Origin: Heterohyrax brucei
Taxonomy: Eukaryota > Chordata > Mammalia > Hyracoidea > Procaviidae
Assembly: GCA_028571685.1 (NCBI GenBank)
Contig: CM053164.1
Location: forward strand, 35,886,501-35,950,500
Reading direction: 5' to 3'
Length of the DNA stretch: 64,000 nt
The position numbers and the translations under genes were made by a program. A model generated the notes under the pieces. It ran no database searches, had not been told where the DNA came from, and saw only the letters and a program-made list of their open reading frames with translations. Positions 10,797 to 22,413 of the stretch are shown here, in pieces (within the stretch, counting starts at the first letter, position 1; each line of letters opens with the position of its first letter).

Positions 10797-12335
10797 GAAA
10801 GGAAGCGACATGAGAAAAAGAAATATCTTTGTTGCTGCCATCCTACTGAATTCAGCCTGTTTACTAAACCAGTATACGATCCTCATTTCATGGGCTCTAC
10901 AGTGAGAAGAGAACAGTACTGAGGGCTAGGTGAGGCCCAAGTAGCTGTCCCCAGTCTGGGCGGCCAAGGAATGCTTCTAGGAAGAGGTAGGACAGGAGTA
11001 AGTCTTCATGTGACACGCAGATGGAAATACCCAGTTGGGGAACAAAGTGGTTGGAAGGCCTGTGTGCACACACACGAGCTCGCTCACACCCGCTCACTCG
11101 GAGCGGTTCCACTCAGTGTGCGTTACTGGAGTCCTCACAGCGTGCCACACCTGGGGTGGGTCCTGGGACAACGAGATGACCGGGAGCCAGGCTCTGCCCT
11201 CAAGGAGCTATCAGGGACAGAGAGACAAAGATTATTGAACAGCAGGCAAACGTAGTTAATACTGGGGTGGCCTCAGAGGAGGGGAACACAGCCCAGTCCC
11301 CAACAACTTTGTAAGTACACACCCTTCCCTCCATGTTTTTCCCCCCCAAACCAGTGCTTCTGGGCACATGGCAGGGTTGTACTTCTACATACTGTTAGAT
11401 GAGGCCATGTAGGTTTCTTTGGCCAAAGGCACAAGAGCAGAAAAGACAAGTTTCCCTTGCTAGTGAAAACTTCAAGATCTTGGTATGGCTCTCCAAACCC
11501 ACTTGGGTTTGCCACGCACCCCAGGTCAATGTCAGTCCTGCAGAGAAGGTGGCACAGAGCAGAATCCCCCAGCTAATCATCAGGAACCATACAGCATGAG
11601 CAAGAAAACACTCATTGTTTAAGCCACTGAGATTTGGAGTCCCCGTGTGGCAAAGCCTGTGTGATCTAGGCTGATGCAGCTGTAATAAATGTGGCACTTC
11701 TGTGGCCAAGACAACTCATCTAAGAGAATTTTATCTAAGCCACGTGAGCCTGCCTTTAGCAAAAACCCCTGCCTCAGAAACGGGAAATCTAGATTCCAGG
11801 TCCACCTCTGCTCTAACACTGTGCCTCAGTGACATCCCTGTCAGAAGGGAGCGAATCCCACCCTGAAGACTTCACAGAGCTGCAGGGAAGGTCCACTGAG
11901 GCAGGGGAAGGGGAAGCGCTTCAGAGACCTCAGAGTTAGGGACTGGGCCACCAGCATCCCTGCCTTCACCTTACTCCTTTGCATGGATCCTGGGATGGCA
12001 GTGAAGCTCAGCCCATGCCAGCATCAGGCACAGGACAGAACTGGAAGGGAGCACCCCAGAGAGAACAGGGTGCTCCTTGTTCCCATGTGCACCGGGCCAG
12101 CAATCCTGCCCAGCAGGGTAGAAGTGACAGCAGGGAAGCCAAGTATCCCTGCTTGGTTAATCTAAAAATAAACAGAAAGGCAACAAAAATCTATGTTTCA
12201 ATTACTGCACACAAGCTGTTCAAACAGCCAGCTCAGCACCGGAGATGTGAACTTGTCAACAGAGGCTACCTCGTTTGCATGCTTGGGTGATGATAAAACA
12301 CACGACTTCGCAACAGGCTGCCCTCTGGTCCAGGT
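10797..12335. other. Intronic DNA, no gene recognised
   Basis: Short overlapping frames on both strands (largest about 100 codons) without recognisable domains. About 11120-11230 has a weak 'ctctgccctcaaggagctat' pattern seen in old mammalian repeats. Confidence 0.4.
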
Positions 12336-12372
12336 TTGTTTGTTTGTTTAATTAAATTAAATTAAATTAAAG
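12334..12372. repeat. (GTTT)n followed by (ATTAA)n microsatellite
   Basis: Four GTTT units run into five ATTAA-type units. Confidence 0.85.
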
Positions 12373-12756
12373 TACGGACATAGAATACAGACAATGAGAA
12401 TCAGAAGCAGTGAGGTCAAGAAAAGGTCGTGATTCCCTAAGGAAAGGTGAAAAGAAGGCTCTGTGGTCTAAGACAAGCCTGCCCCCTTGTTACTCAGAGG
12501 CCAGCAGGAAAGCAGGGAAAAACATGGAGTCGGTAGCCAGGACCAGGGGACAAATGTCTCTCCAACGGGCCCCCAGACATTTCCTCTGCTCCCTGGGATT
12601 CTGTCCTGATCTCTGATCTCTAAAGCAGTGGGGGCCTTCAACCCCCAAAGCTGCCATGAAGGTCTCTTCAGCGCCTCCCTCTGTTGAGGAGATGTGTTGC
12701 AGGGAAAGTGCTCAGAAGGGCAGAAGGACACAGGGCAAAGCTGAGATTTCCCTCTT

Positions 12757-12932
12757 CTGGACTCCTGTGTGGCGTAGTGGGCTGAGTGCTACATCTGCTA
12801 TCCAGAAGCTTAGCAGTTCAGATCTACCAGGTGCTCTTTGGTAATTCTATGGGGCAGTTCTACTCTGATCTCTAGGGTCGCTATGAGTTGGACCCGACTC
12901 GATGGCAGTAGGTCTGGTTTGGTTTGGTCTCC
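12757..12932 (+). mobile_element. AfroSINE
   Basis: Full short form: 'ctcctgtgtggcgtagtggg', 'cagttcagatctaccagg', 'tatggggcagttctactc', 'gacccgactcgatggcagta' and a TGGTTTGGTTTGG tail. Confidence 0.9.
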
Positions 12933-12959
12933 CGTGTGCCACCCCCCCCTTACTCTGTG

Positions 12960-13600
12960 CTGGCAAGACTAAATGGCCACCCTGACCTTCCTAAAATATA
13001 GACTTTTCTCTAAGAGTGAATGGAGCCCAGGAAGCTGACCTACTCTACCTGCTCCAGCCCTTGTTGGCCACACCCTCCTGTAAGCACTAATTTCCTCATG
13101 TTTTTCTATTTTCTGATGGTATGCAGAAGGCATGAGCCCTGCCCTGTTCTTGTTTGCCCCTCGACATCTTGTACTGAACCAAGGGGGTCAGTGAATTTGA
13201 GGCGATTTAAGAAGAAAAGGGCAGTACGTGTATTGACCCAAGGGTACGCCTAAGGATTTGCCTGGGAAGGAGAAGGGGCACAAAGTCCTGACTCACTGAA
13301 GTGGAGCTCCACAGAAGGAGGTGGGCTTCTCTCTGGTTTCCTGCAGGGGGATTCTGTGTAGCAGGAGACACCCTGGCGGCCCAGGCGCATCCCCCCACCC
13401 CCGTGAAAAGGAGCGGGTTTGTGCTGCTGTTGGGGAAGGTTCCGCAAATCCTGCATGCTGAAGTGGCTGTTGGTTGGGCATTCACTCTGGACAGGGATTT
13501 TAATGTCCCCGGCCCTTGGAGCAATTCTGCAGCCATCAGCCCAGATGCCAGTTACTTCATGAAATAAAAGAGCAGTCGAGTTCCTCCCGAGGAAGATAAT
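12960..13600. other. Intronic DNA, no gene recognised
   Basis: Several overlapping small frames around 13200-13570 on both strands reflect local GC content (for example 'cgcatccccccacccccgtg') and are not credible exons. Confidence 0.4.
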
Positions 13601-14735
13601 ATCCTGTCACAGGCAGTATGATCTGCGGGCCATGTGACGGCCGTTCCCTAATGTTTCCAAATAGACTTTTGAATAGACTCTTGTCTGGAAGAAAGCAAAT
13701 TGCAAGAACAGTTTTGGCAGCTAAATAGAGAGAGAGCATCCATCTTTCTTCTTAGCAACTCTTGCCTCTGGGCCTGGCTGTAGGCACCAAGTAGAATTAG
13801 TTCATCAGCGTCGGTCACTGATGAACACAATTTCCTGAGAAGAGAGATCAAGCTGCAGGAGTGACTCGTGCAGGAGTGAGGCTCACTGGCAGAAAGGAAG
13901 GCAGGTGACAAGCCATGGCCCCCTTGGAGGTTGGAGGGGCCTGGCAGGCTGAGGCGGCTGGAGCGGTAATTGCCAAATTCAGCTCCAAGGGTGTGAGCCG
14001 TGCGTTTTACAGGACCACAGGGACGCAAGGCTCCCACAAAACACCTCTGTCGTCCTGCCATCAAGAACAAGAAGTCAGAAGGTGCGAAGGTGCTTACTGT
14101 ACTGATAACTGTGTCTAATCCTCCTCTGAACCATCTAACAGCACCTGCGCGGCTGCTGCTCTGATCCTCAGGACTGCGAGCCCCTAATCGGTACACGCCT
14201 TCCCTCTTCCCTCAGTTTGTACTGATATTATGTTGCAACTGTCATTGCCAATATCTTTTTTATTTTTCATTATCACCATTATAATGATTTACACCAGCAA
14301 CAACAGCATAGATGCCTCGTCAATTAGTCCCATGAGAAAAGTCTCTAAATCATGTGTGCTTTTCTGGAAAAAAAAAAAAATCAGTATGTCAAAGGCCACA
14401 GCCAGAATTTCTCAAAGCAAAGGTGACATGGGAAGGGAGGAAAATGGGAGGCTTGCGCTTGTAATATTGTTCATCTGAAACGGGCACTGGATACTGCCTT
14501 TCTCAGGCAGGAAGATTGCTTTCAGCAAAAGAAATTGTGCCCAGAAAAGGAATCAGTGGCATTTTTCCTGAAACCTATCATCAGAAAAGCATTTTGAAAC
14601 ATTTGTCTTTTTAGGTCATGTATTAAGCCCTATAATTATGGAATATAGCTTTTCCCAAAAATACCTCTGCCCCACAGAGGCCTCCAAGGACCATGGTACG
14701 GTAGAGGGCATGGCCAGAGAATGGGGACACCTGGG
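13600..14735. other. Repeat-free block, candidate conserved non-coding DNA
   Basis: No SINE, LTR or microsatellite is seen except a 13-base A run near 14370. AT-rich motifs ('cattataatgatttacacc', 'cgtcaattagtccc', 'gtaatattgttcat') alternate with GC stretches. The 182-codon minus frame at 13648-14196 has no domain and is probably chance. Conservation cannot be judged without an alignment. Confidence 0.35.
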
Positions 14736-15050
14736 TCCTAAGGCCAGTCTCCATCCTGGTCGCTAGGCCAATTCTTAGCCTCGTGTGTCTCAAACTTTAA
14801 TTGGAGTCTGAAACTTAATGGAGAGTCTGCATTTCTAACAGTCACCCAGGTGATGCCAGTGCTGCTGGTCCCCAGACCACACTTTGAGTAGGGAGGACTT
14901 AGACCACTATGCCATGCCTGGACCTCTACCCTCTTGGTTGTCTTCATTTACAAAATGCAAATACTGACACTTCCCTGCCTACCCCGTTGGGACTTGTGAG
15001 AAGCAGATGAGGTGCGGGCTTTAAAAGAACGTTGTGAAGGGTGAGAACCG
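14735..15050 (+). mobile_element. MIR split by a MER5-type DNA transposon
   Basis: The outer parts (14735-14785 and about 14900-15050) read as MIR in + orientation ('ggtcgctaggccaattctta'; 'gtcttcatttacaaaatgca'; 'ttgggacttgtgagaagcag'). The inner part is a MER5-type element. Confidence 0.5.
14786..14895 (-). mobile_element. MER5-like hAT element
   Basis: Reads as the complement of MER5A: 'tctcaaactttaa' at one end, 'cacccaggtgatgccagtgc' inside and 'agaccacactttgag' at the other end, giving the expected terminal inverted symmetry. Confidence 0.65.
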
Positions 15051-15064
15051 TGAACCTGGAAGGC

Positions 15065-15235
15065 TATTGTTGCTGTTAGCTGTCCTCAAATCAGCCTGGT
15101 TAGGGGAGAGGTTCACCAGACCTTTCTTCCTAGTCTTAGTCTGGAAGTTCCACTGAAACCTGTTCATCATCCTAGCCACACACAAGCGGCCACTGACAAG
15201 TAGGTGACAATAATGCCCCTGAACCACCACTGTAT
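15065..15235 (-). mobile_element. Second afrotherian SINE family, partial
   Basis: Same family as 38940-39240, 44418-44655 and 46400-46670: 'agacctttcttcctagtctt', 'gtctggaagttccactgaaa', 'cacaagcggccactgacaag'. The region around the inferred 3' end is degraded. Confidence 0.55.
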
Positions 15236-15299
15236 CCGTTGTTGTAATGACCTTGTTTGACTTTGAATGAACTGAGACCTGGCCATCCACATGGGTTCA

Positions 15300-16700
15300 G
15301 CCGTCAGTGGAGAAAGCTGGGTCTGTATCTATTAAAAAGAAAGTAAAACTAATGCTTTGAAGCCCTCATTATGGAGACTGGTATCACCGGGGACAAGAAG
15401 AGTAGATACTGACATTAGAGGTCACTCCTCTGGTTTGTTACATGGATTTGTCCCATCCCTGATCCCTCTCCCTCCAGCATGAATAGGCTTATGGAAGCCA
15501 CTTGGCTGAGGTCAGACCCTGGAGCTGCCTGGAGGTCTGGGCGCTTCCGGCCACCAGTCAGCAGGACTGAGCTGACCACCCTAGCCTGGCTCCTGCTGTG
15601 TGGCCTCCACACTGGCCCTTGCGGAGTGGGGCTGGAGCTGTGTGGGAGCAGGGCCTGATAGCGAAGAGGCCACTGGTGGCTGGGGTGAAGTGGTTGCATG
15701 GGACTGTGAGCCCTTGTGGCTGAGCAAGTCATGGTCAGGTGGGAAGGGACAGTGCCTTCAGAGGAGAGACGAAATGAGTCAAGTAAGACTGTGTTCGGTT
15801 CACCTGAGGCCTTGGTATTTTAAGTAGGAACTAAAAATAAAAAGCACACCTTAGGTCACTCATGCTACAGAGGGAAGAAGCAGGTTGGTGCTGGCCCCCA
15901 GGTGCCCAGAGCTCCCTTTGTTACAGGGCTGATCTGACAGACTTAAACACTCACCAAAGCCTCGGGCCCAGGCCAGCTCCTAAACATGGCCCCTTACCAC
16001 CCGGACATCTCATCATCGGGTTGGAGAAGCTGAACTTCACCTGCCCTAAAGAATACACAGCCCTTTGCACAGCTGTGCGGGCCAGGACGAGGGTGGATGA
16101 GAGAGGCCCCTGGGGTACAAAGTTTAAGGAGGCACACAACTGTCAGGGTTGTGTAAGGGCGGGGCCGACCCTGAGAGTTGACACCTCCTTAAATTTCAAG
16201 ACGTCTCCTCAGTCTGGTTCTGGCCAGTTCTACAGAGGTACAGCTGTGCTAGAAAGGACTGTTTGCATGAATCTGACATGTCCAAGGTCCTACCCTGGGG
16301 GCCCAGGCCTGTGCTCGTCAGCTGCAGTGGAGACGATGGGAGAGAAGGCCTCCCTGTCCCTCAGGAGTGGCAGTCTGGCAGCATCAGACTGACATGGGAT
16401 GGTTGGAAGAAGCAGCCTGTGCCTTGCTGGGCTCACAGGCTTCCCAGTCAGGTCCTAGGAGCTGGGCAGAGAAGGCCCCCTCTCCTGCAGAAGGGGTTGG
16501 AGCAGGGCCTGCCCAGCCTCAGCCAGAAATTAGGGTCCTGAGTCAGTGGGAGCTCCTCGGGCATGGGATCACTTGGGGCCAGCCCTGCCCCAGGAAGCAA
16601 AACCGCATTTCTGAGGCGCATCCCCGCTCCGGCAGTCTCCGCTCCGGCAGTCTCTGCTCCGTCCTGGCTGAGCCGGCTTCTCCAGGAGCTCTCTGAGAGC
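15300..16700. other. GC-moderate intronic DNA, no gene recognised
   Basis: Long accidental frames occur here (15862-16392 and 16543-16947), but none shows a known domain, and the several overlapping frames on both strands indicate composition rather than coding. Confidence 0.4.
16620..16666. repeat. GC-rich tandem repeat, 15-bp unit
   Basis: About three copies of CCGCTCCGGCAGTCT, the last diverged (CTGCTCCGTCCTGG). Confidence 0.75.
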
Positions 16701-17390
16701 TCCTTTGTGTTGCATTTGCCAAGATGGTGTTCTGCCTGCTGTTTATTTTTTTATTTTTTGCTCCAGAAGAAAGACTGAAAGATGCAGGGAGGGAAACAAG
16801 AATAATAAAGATGGGCACGACCTCTTCCAGTCTGCTTGGCAGCATGCCTCCCCCAAATGAGGCAATCATACATTTTCCGATCAAGGCCCCAACGGGCCAC
16901 GGCTCATTCCTCAGCCAGCCCCCTGAGCTCTGTGGCCCAGGCAGCACCGGCTCCCCATACCTTCCTTCGGATTAATCACGCCTTCGGGGGCCCTCGCAGC
17001 TGGCCACCCACTCCTCTGGCGTTCCTTAATGATAAGAACTAGGAAAGGGTCGTTAGCCACCTGTGGTCCTGTGTACATGTGCGCGCGCAGTGCATGCTAA
17101 TGTGTGGGGACCCTGACCAGCATCCAGAGCACACAGAGTGGGTCACTGGGCACAGAACCGCCAGCATCCTGCCCTGCATGTATGGCACATGCCCCCACGG
17201 CTGTCCCTCTGACCGCTGGTGGCAGGGTCCTGAACACCGCCCCCGTGATCCAGTGCTGCATGTTCAACACAAACGCAATGTGGCATGCGGCAACTCTTAA
17301 TTATCTACTCCATGAATTATTCATGTGGACAGTTTTCCAGGCAAATCCATGTTGTGGGACTGCTGATCTGTAATCCATCAAGGGGCCAGG
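16700..17390. other. Repeat-free block, candidate regulatory DNA
   Basis: No transposon is recognised. The block holds 'cggattaatcacgcc' (TAAT core) at about 16969-16983 and a homeodomain-type 'cttaattatctactcc' with 'atgaattattcat' at about 17297-17325. An enhancer is possible but is inference. Confidence 0.3.
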
Positions 17391-19410
17391 GACCGGACCC
17401 CCACTGCTAACCAGAGGGGAGTTATAGATACACACCCGGGGCACCAGCGCTCCACCTGTGTGTCAGCCAGGTCCCCTCCTGCAGGCCAGCCGCAGCCTCG
17501 GGGAGCTCCAGACCTTCAGAAGCCTGAGCCTGGGGCCCAGCGTGGGACACCCAAGCTGCCTGGAGAAGCCCATCCTGTTAAAGGCAGGCCCTGTAGCTTG
17601 TGATGCTGAGGTCTCTTTAGTTGAGAATATCTAGCTGAAGATGACCTTCCCCCCTCATCTTTCAGTGGCCCTGGATGTGGGAGCATCCTACAAGGCCCCC
17701 AGACACCTAGCACAGTGGGTCTCCTTCTGCCTGTCTTCCAGTTTCCAGGGAGTCAGCAGCCTTGTGCTTCCAGACCCGCGAGGGCACACTTAGCTTCACA
17801 GCTGGTGGTCCTCTTTGCTCCCTGAGCCTTGCCCCGTCCCTCTCACACCTGAAACGTTACTTGTGGTGGGGTCCCTCACGGTGGGAAGTGCTCGTAACCA
17901 AAGGTTTGGTTCTCCCAGCCAGCTGTTCATCCCCGTTTTCCAGGTGAGTGACCTGAAGCTCCAGAATGTTTCACTAGGCATCCTCGGGTTTACAGAACTG
18001 GTAAGGGGTGGCACTCGGGTTCAAATACACGACCTGACTGTTCCTCTGCAGCCTGTGGAGTCTTCTCCTGGGCCCAGGCTGAGTCCTGGAGCAGTTGTGG
18101 GGGCTCTGAGCCTGAAGAGCAGAGGGACAGTCCTACCACCCAGGCTCTGGAGCCCGTTAGGTACACCTCCAACCAAACAGGACCTGGAGGAGAGGCTCCT
18201 TTTCAGGGAGGCCCTGAAACCATCCCACTCAAGGCCCAGCCAGAGCCTCAGGGCAGGGATCTTCTGCACAGCTGTGGAGTAGCTGGGCTTCAGCCTCCCT
18301 GTGAAATGTGGGTTGTTAAAGGGCCCAGCCCTGTGGAGGCGTCCAGAGCCTGAATGAAGCCTGTCTTTTCTGGAGGGCAAGGACGTCACTACTATATAGG
18401 CTCAGTAGTCCCAGACTTGTTCTTCTGTGGCTCCAAAGCAGTGCCAAAAAACATTTTTGTTTCATATGAACTTTGGTCATCGTAGAGGTAACCTGACCAC
18501 ACTATAAGAAATGGAAAATTGGAAAAAATAAGTAACATCTGCAACTTTGGATCAAATTCCAGCAGTGTTCTCTAAGCAGGTGTTACTGCTTTCAAAGGCT
18601 GCCGCCCAACTGACAAAGGGGCGCTTGGGGCACAGAGTGGAAGCCTGGAGCACGTCTTGTATCTGGGCATCAGAAAGGGGGGAGAAAGAGATGCAGGAAC
18701 AAGGCTTCACGGGGCAAGTTAAGAGCTCTATGTCAGGCTGCTTTGTTGTTTAACTTTTCATACTAGTCTGCAACCTAGCTATCTGTTCCCAGGGAAATGA
18801 GCTTCTGGGGACAGGTAGGGCCCTCATTCAAGTGTGCAGGTCCTAGGTGCTGAATTGATGCTTGCCAGGCTGAGGATGCAGCTGTCTCCTGCTGAGAGGG
18901 GAGCCAAGCACAGCTGGCTCATCTGGAGGCTGAGGACAGACCCTCCCAGTGGTGAACAGGGGAGCCCCAAAGGGACCTGCACCTCTCCCCTCAGCCGTGG
19001 GAGCAGCAGCAGGAATAGGCCCTTCGTTCTTTCCCAGAGATGAGAGATGGAAAAGAAAGACCTTTCTCACAGGGGCACAGGAATGCACACGGGCACACCC
19101 AACGCAGTGGTCTCTGTCACACTGCTGGGAGATTATGTACCCAATGAGGTGGCTGGGCTTGGTGGCTGTGGCTTTCCCTAGAGCTGGTCAGTGTGGCACT
19201 GTGCTTTCCTGAGATACTGGGGCACTTGGTCCTGAGGTATGGGTGTTGACACTGTACCGTGAGCAGCTGTCAACTACAGGCAAGGTCAAGGGGTGGCTGT
19301 TCGCAGAAGGCCGTGTCACAGCTACTTGTTCAGCCCTGCTCTTCATAGTTGTTCTAGTCTTACAAGAAGTTCCTCTGCTGTCCCCTTGCTGCTGACAGGG
19401 ATGTATAAAA
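17390..19410. other. Intronic DNA, largely unassigned
   Basis: Contains a probable reversed MIR piece at about 17925-18035 ('ccccgttttccaggtgagtg' ... 'cactcgggttcaaatacac'). No other repeat or exon was recognised; the 155-codon frame at 17815-18282 overlaps this MIR and is not a gene. Confidence 0.4.
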
Positions 19411-19411
19411 A

Positions 19412-19582
19412 GACAAAACCTAAAACAAAACCCACTCACCATCAGGTTGACTCTGGCACATAGCAGTCCTGCAGGACACCGTCAGACTGCCCCACATCAT
19501 TTACAAGGGAAGGCCATTGGATTTGAACTGCTGAATTTTGGTTAGCAGTCAAGCGCTTAACCACTGCACCACCAGGGCTCCG
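19412..19582 (-). mobile_element. AfroSINE
   Basis: Tail complement 'aaacaaaacccactcacc' at left, 'gatttgaactgctgaatttt' and 'taaccactgcaccaccaggg' at the right-hand head. Confidence 0.85.
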
Positions 19583-19589
19583 TACAAAG

Positions 19590-19700
19590 TGAAGGGAACG
19601 GGAACTGGAAGGCCTGAGCCCACCTCCAGAGCTATGAGCTGGTTGTGCCGTAACTCAACCTGTCTGCATCCGTCTCTAGCTCTGAAAAGTGGGGACCTGG
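19590..19700 (+). mobile_element. MIR fragment
   Basis: 'gagctatgagctggttgtgc', 'aactcaacctgtctgcatcc' and 'ctctgaaaagtggggacc' follow the MIR core order. Confidence 0.45.
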
Positions 19701-19704
19701 TTGC

Positions 19705-20300
19705 CCCGTGTGGGGCTGTTGGGAGGAGGACCACATGAGACCACAGAGCTGCGTGTGCCACATGAGCCATGCACGTACGAGACCAGTCAACAAGAAATGG
19801 GGTTCACCCCTCCTCTGGGAAGGGTACGGCCTGCCGTCTCTCCTCTCCATGGGAACCCGCTCATCTCTAGGACAGCACTTGGCTTGGCAGCTTTGCGCAC
19901 TCTGATCCCAGCAGCCAGAGCCAAGCTGTTGCGTGTGAAATGTCCATCTTGGGGAGGTGTTTTCACATTTAACCCAGGACCTCCACCAAAACTTTTCTAG
20001 CCCAGATCTCAGTGGGACCTGACCGCATGCAAGCATACAAGACTTTGTAGACACTGGAGTTTTTCCTTCACATGTGTGTATAATTTAAACAGGTACTGGC
20101 AACCCACCGGCTCAATCCAGATGCACTAAATGGCATCCCTAAGGGGATGCAGGCCACACCACGTGACACTGCCAGAAGGGGTGATACCAAAATGACTTTC
20201 TTTAAAATTTTCATTCAATGCTTCAGCAGAAATTTATCATTTTCCATAAAAATATTCCTGTAGTTAGTTATAAAAACAGTCTTTTCTTGAAAGCCCAGTT
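19705..20300. other. Intronic DNA, nothing recognised
   Basis: No repeat ends or coding pattern were identified. The 140-codon minus frame at 19632-20054 runs across an AfroSINE-adjacent MIR and is not supported as a gene. Confidence 0.4.
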
Positions 20301-20301
20301 T

Positions 20302-20698
20302 GTTGCAGTTAGATGCCATCAAGTCAGTTCCAACTCAGAGGGACTCTATACACAACAGAACAAAACATGTGCTGGTCCTGCACCTTCATCACATTGTTAG
20401 GGTTGACCCTACTGCTGCAGCCACTGTGTCAGTCCGTCTCTGTGAGGGTCTTCCTCTTTTTCTCTGATCCTCCTCTCTACCAAATGTGTGCCCTTCTCCA
20501 GGGAAATGGTTTGCCGTGACAACATGTCCAAAGAACATGAGATGAAATCTCGCCACCCTCACTTCTAAGGAGCATTCTGGCCATACTTCTTCCAAAACAG
20601 ATTTCTCCATTCTTCTCTCAGTCCATTGCCAACACTGTAATTCAAAGGCATCAGTTCTTCGGTATTCCTTTTTCAGTGGCCCACTTCCCCATGCATAC
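20302..20698 (-). mobile_element. RTE LINE, 5'-truncated 3' end
   Basis: Complement encodes the carboxy end of the RTE reverse transcriptase protein (pattern 'DAFELQCWQW...RRMEKSVLEE' and 'FGHVV...KRGRPSQRR') followed by the RTE 3' tail, whose complement 'gttgcagttagatgccatc' starts the left end. It stops at about 20698, where a second RTE 3' end begins, so this is a short, 5'-truncated copy. Confidence 0.8.
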
Positions 20699-22413
20699 GT
20701 TGCTGGTATTAGGTGCCTTGCAGTCACCTCTGACTCACAGCAACCCCGTGCACAATAGACTGAAACACTGCTCGGTAGTGCGCCATGCCCACGATCATTG
20801 CTATGCCTGAGCCCACTGTTGTAGCCACTGGGACCATCCATCCTTTTGAAGGTCTTCCTTTTTCACTGACCCTCCGCTGTACCAAGCATGGTATCTTCTC
20901 CAGGGATTGATCCCTGTTGACAACATGTCCAAAGTATGTGAGACATAGTCTCACCATGCTTGCTTCTAGGAAGCACTTGTACTTTTTCCGGTATGAATCT
21001 GTTCATTCTTTTGGCTGTCCACCGCACATTGAATATTCTTCTCCAAGACCATGATTCAAAGCCACCAACTCTACCTCTGTCTTTCTTGCTCACTGCCCAG
21101 CTGTAGCATGCTGATTGAAAATACCAAGGCTTCAGTCAGTTGCACCTCAGCCTTCAAGGTGATATCTTTGCTTTTCAGCACTTTAAAGAGATTATTTGTA
21201 GGGGATTTGCCCAGTGCAATGAATCATTTGATTTCTTGACTACTGCTTCTGTGGATGTTGATTTTGGATCCAAGTAAAATGAAATTCTTAATAAATTCAA
21301 TCTTCTCTGTTTGTCATGACATTGCTTATTGGTCCAGTTGTATAGATTTTTGTTTTCTTGATGTTGAGTTGTAATCCATATTGAAGGCTGTGGTCTTTGA
21401 TCTTTATCAGTGAGGGCTTCAAGTCCTCTTCCTTTTGAGCAGGCAAGATTGTGTCATCTGCATTTCACAAGTTGTTAAGCAGTCTTCTAATACTGATGCT
21501 GTGTTCTTCTTCATATAGTCAGCTTCTTGTACTGTTTGCTCAGCATACAGACTGAATAACTGGTTGAAGGATATAACCCTGATGCACACCTTTCCTGATT
21601 TTAAACCACTAACTATCCCCTTTTTCTGCTCAAATGACTACCTCTTGGTCTATGTACAGGTTCTTCATGAACATAGTTGAGTGTTCTGGAATTCCCATTC
21701 TTTGCAATGTTATCCATCATCCATTATGATCCACACAGTCAAATGCCTTTGCATAGTCAATAAAACATAATCATCTTTCTGGTACTCTTTACATTCAACC
21801 ATGACATCAGACATTAGCAGTGACGTCCCTCATTCCACGTCCTCTTCTGATTCCAACCTGAATCTCTGATGATTTCCCATCAAAGTACAGCTACTGAATT
21901 ATCTTCAGCAAAATTTTACTGGGGAATGATACTAATGATATTGTTTGATAATTTCCAAATTCTTTTGGGTTGCCTTTCTTTGGAATGGGCACAAATATGG
22001 ATCCATTGGCCTAATAGCTGTCTTCTAAATTTCTTGGCATAGACAGTTGAGTGCTTCCAGAATTGCATCCATTTACTGAAATCTCTCGATTTGATAGTCT
22101 GTCAATTCCTGGAGATTTGTTTTTCACCAGTGCCTTCAGTGCAACTTGGACCTCTTTCAATACTCTCAGTTCTTGATCATGTGCTTCTTCCCGAAGTGGC
22201 TGAAGATCAACCAGCTCTTTTTTGGCACAGTGAGTCTTCGCATTCCTTCTGTCTTCTTCTGATGTTTTCTGCATCATTCAACATTTTCCCCATAGGATCC
22301 TTCAGTGTTGTGACTCAGGGCTTGAACTTTGTCTTCAGTTCTTTCAGCATGAGAAATGTCAGTTTGTTCTTCACTTTTGACTTTGTAACACCAGGTCTTT
22401 GGACATTTCATTA

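Noticed and set aside
13648..14196. 182-codon minus-strand open frame, longest in the window
   Set aside because: No recognisable domain, no splice context, biased composition; most likely chance in a repeat-free block.
15862..16392. 176-codon + strand open frame
   Set aside because: Overlaps other long frames in the same GC-moderate region and shows no known motif.
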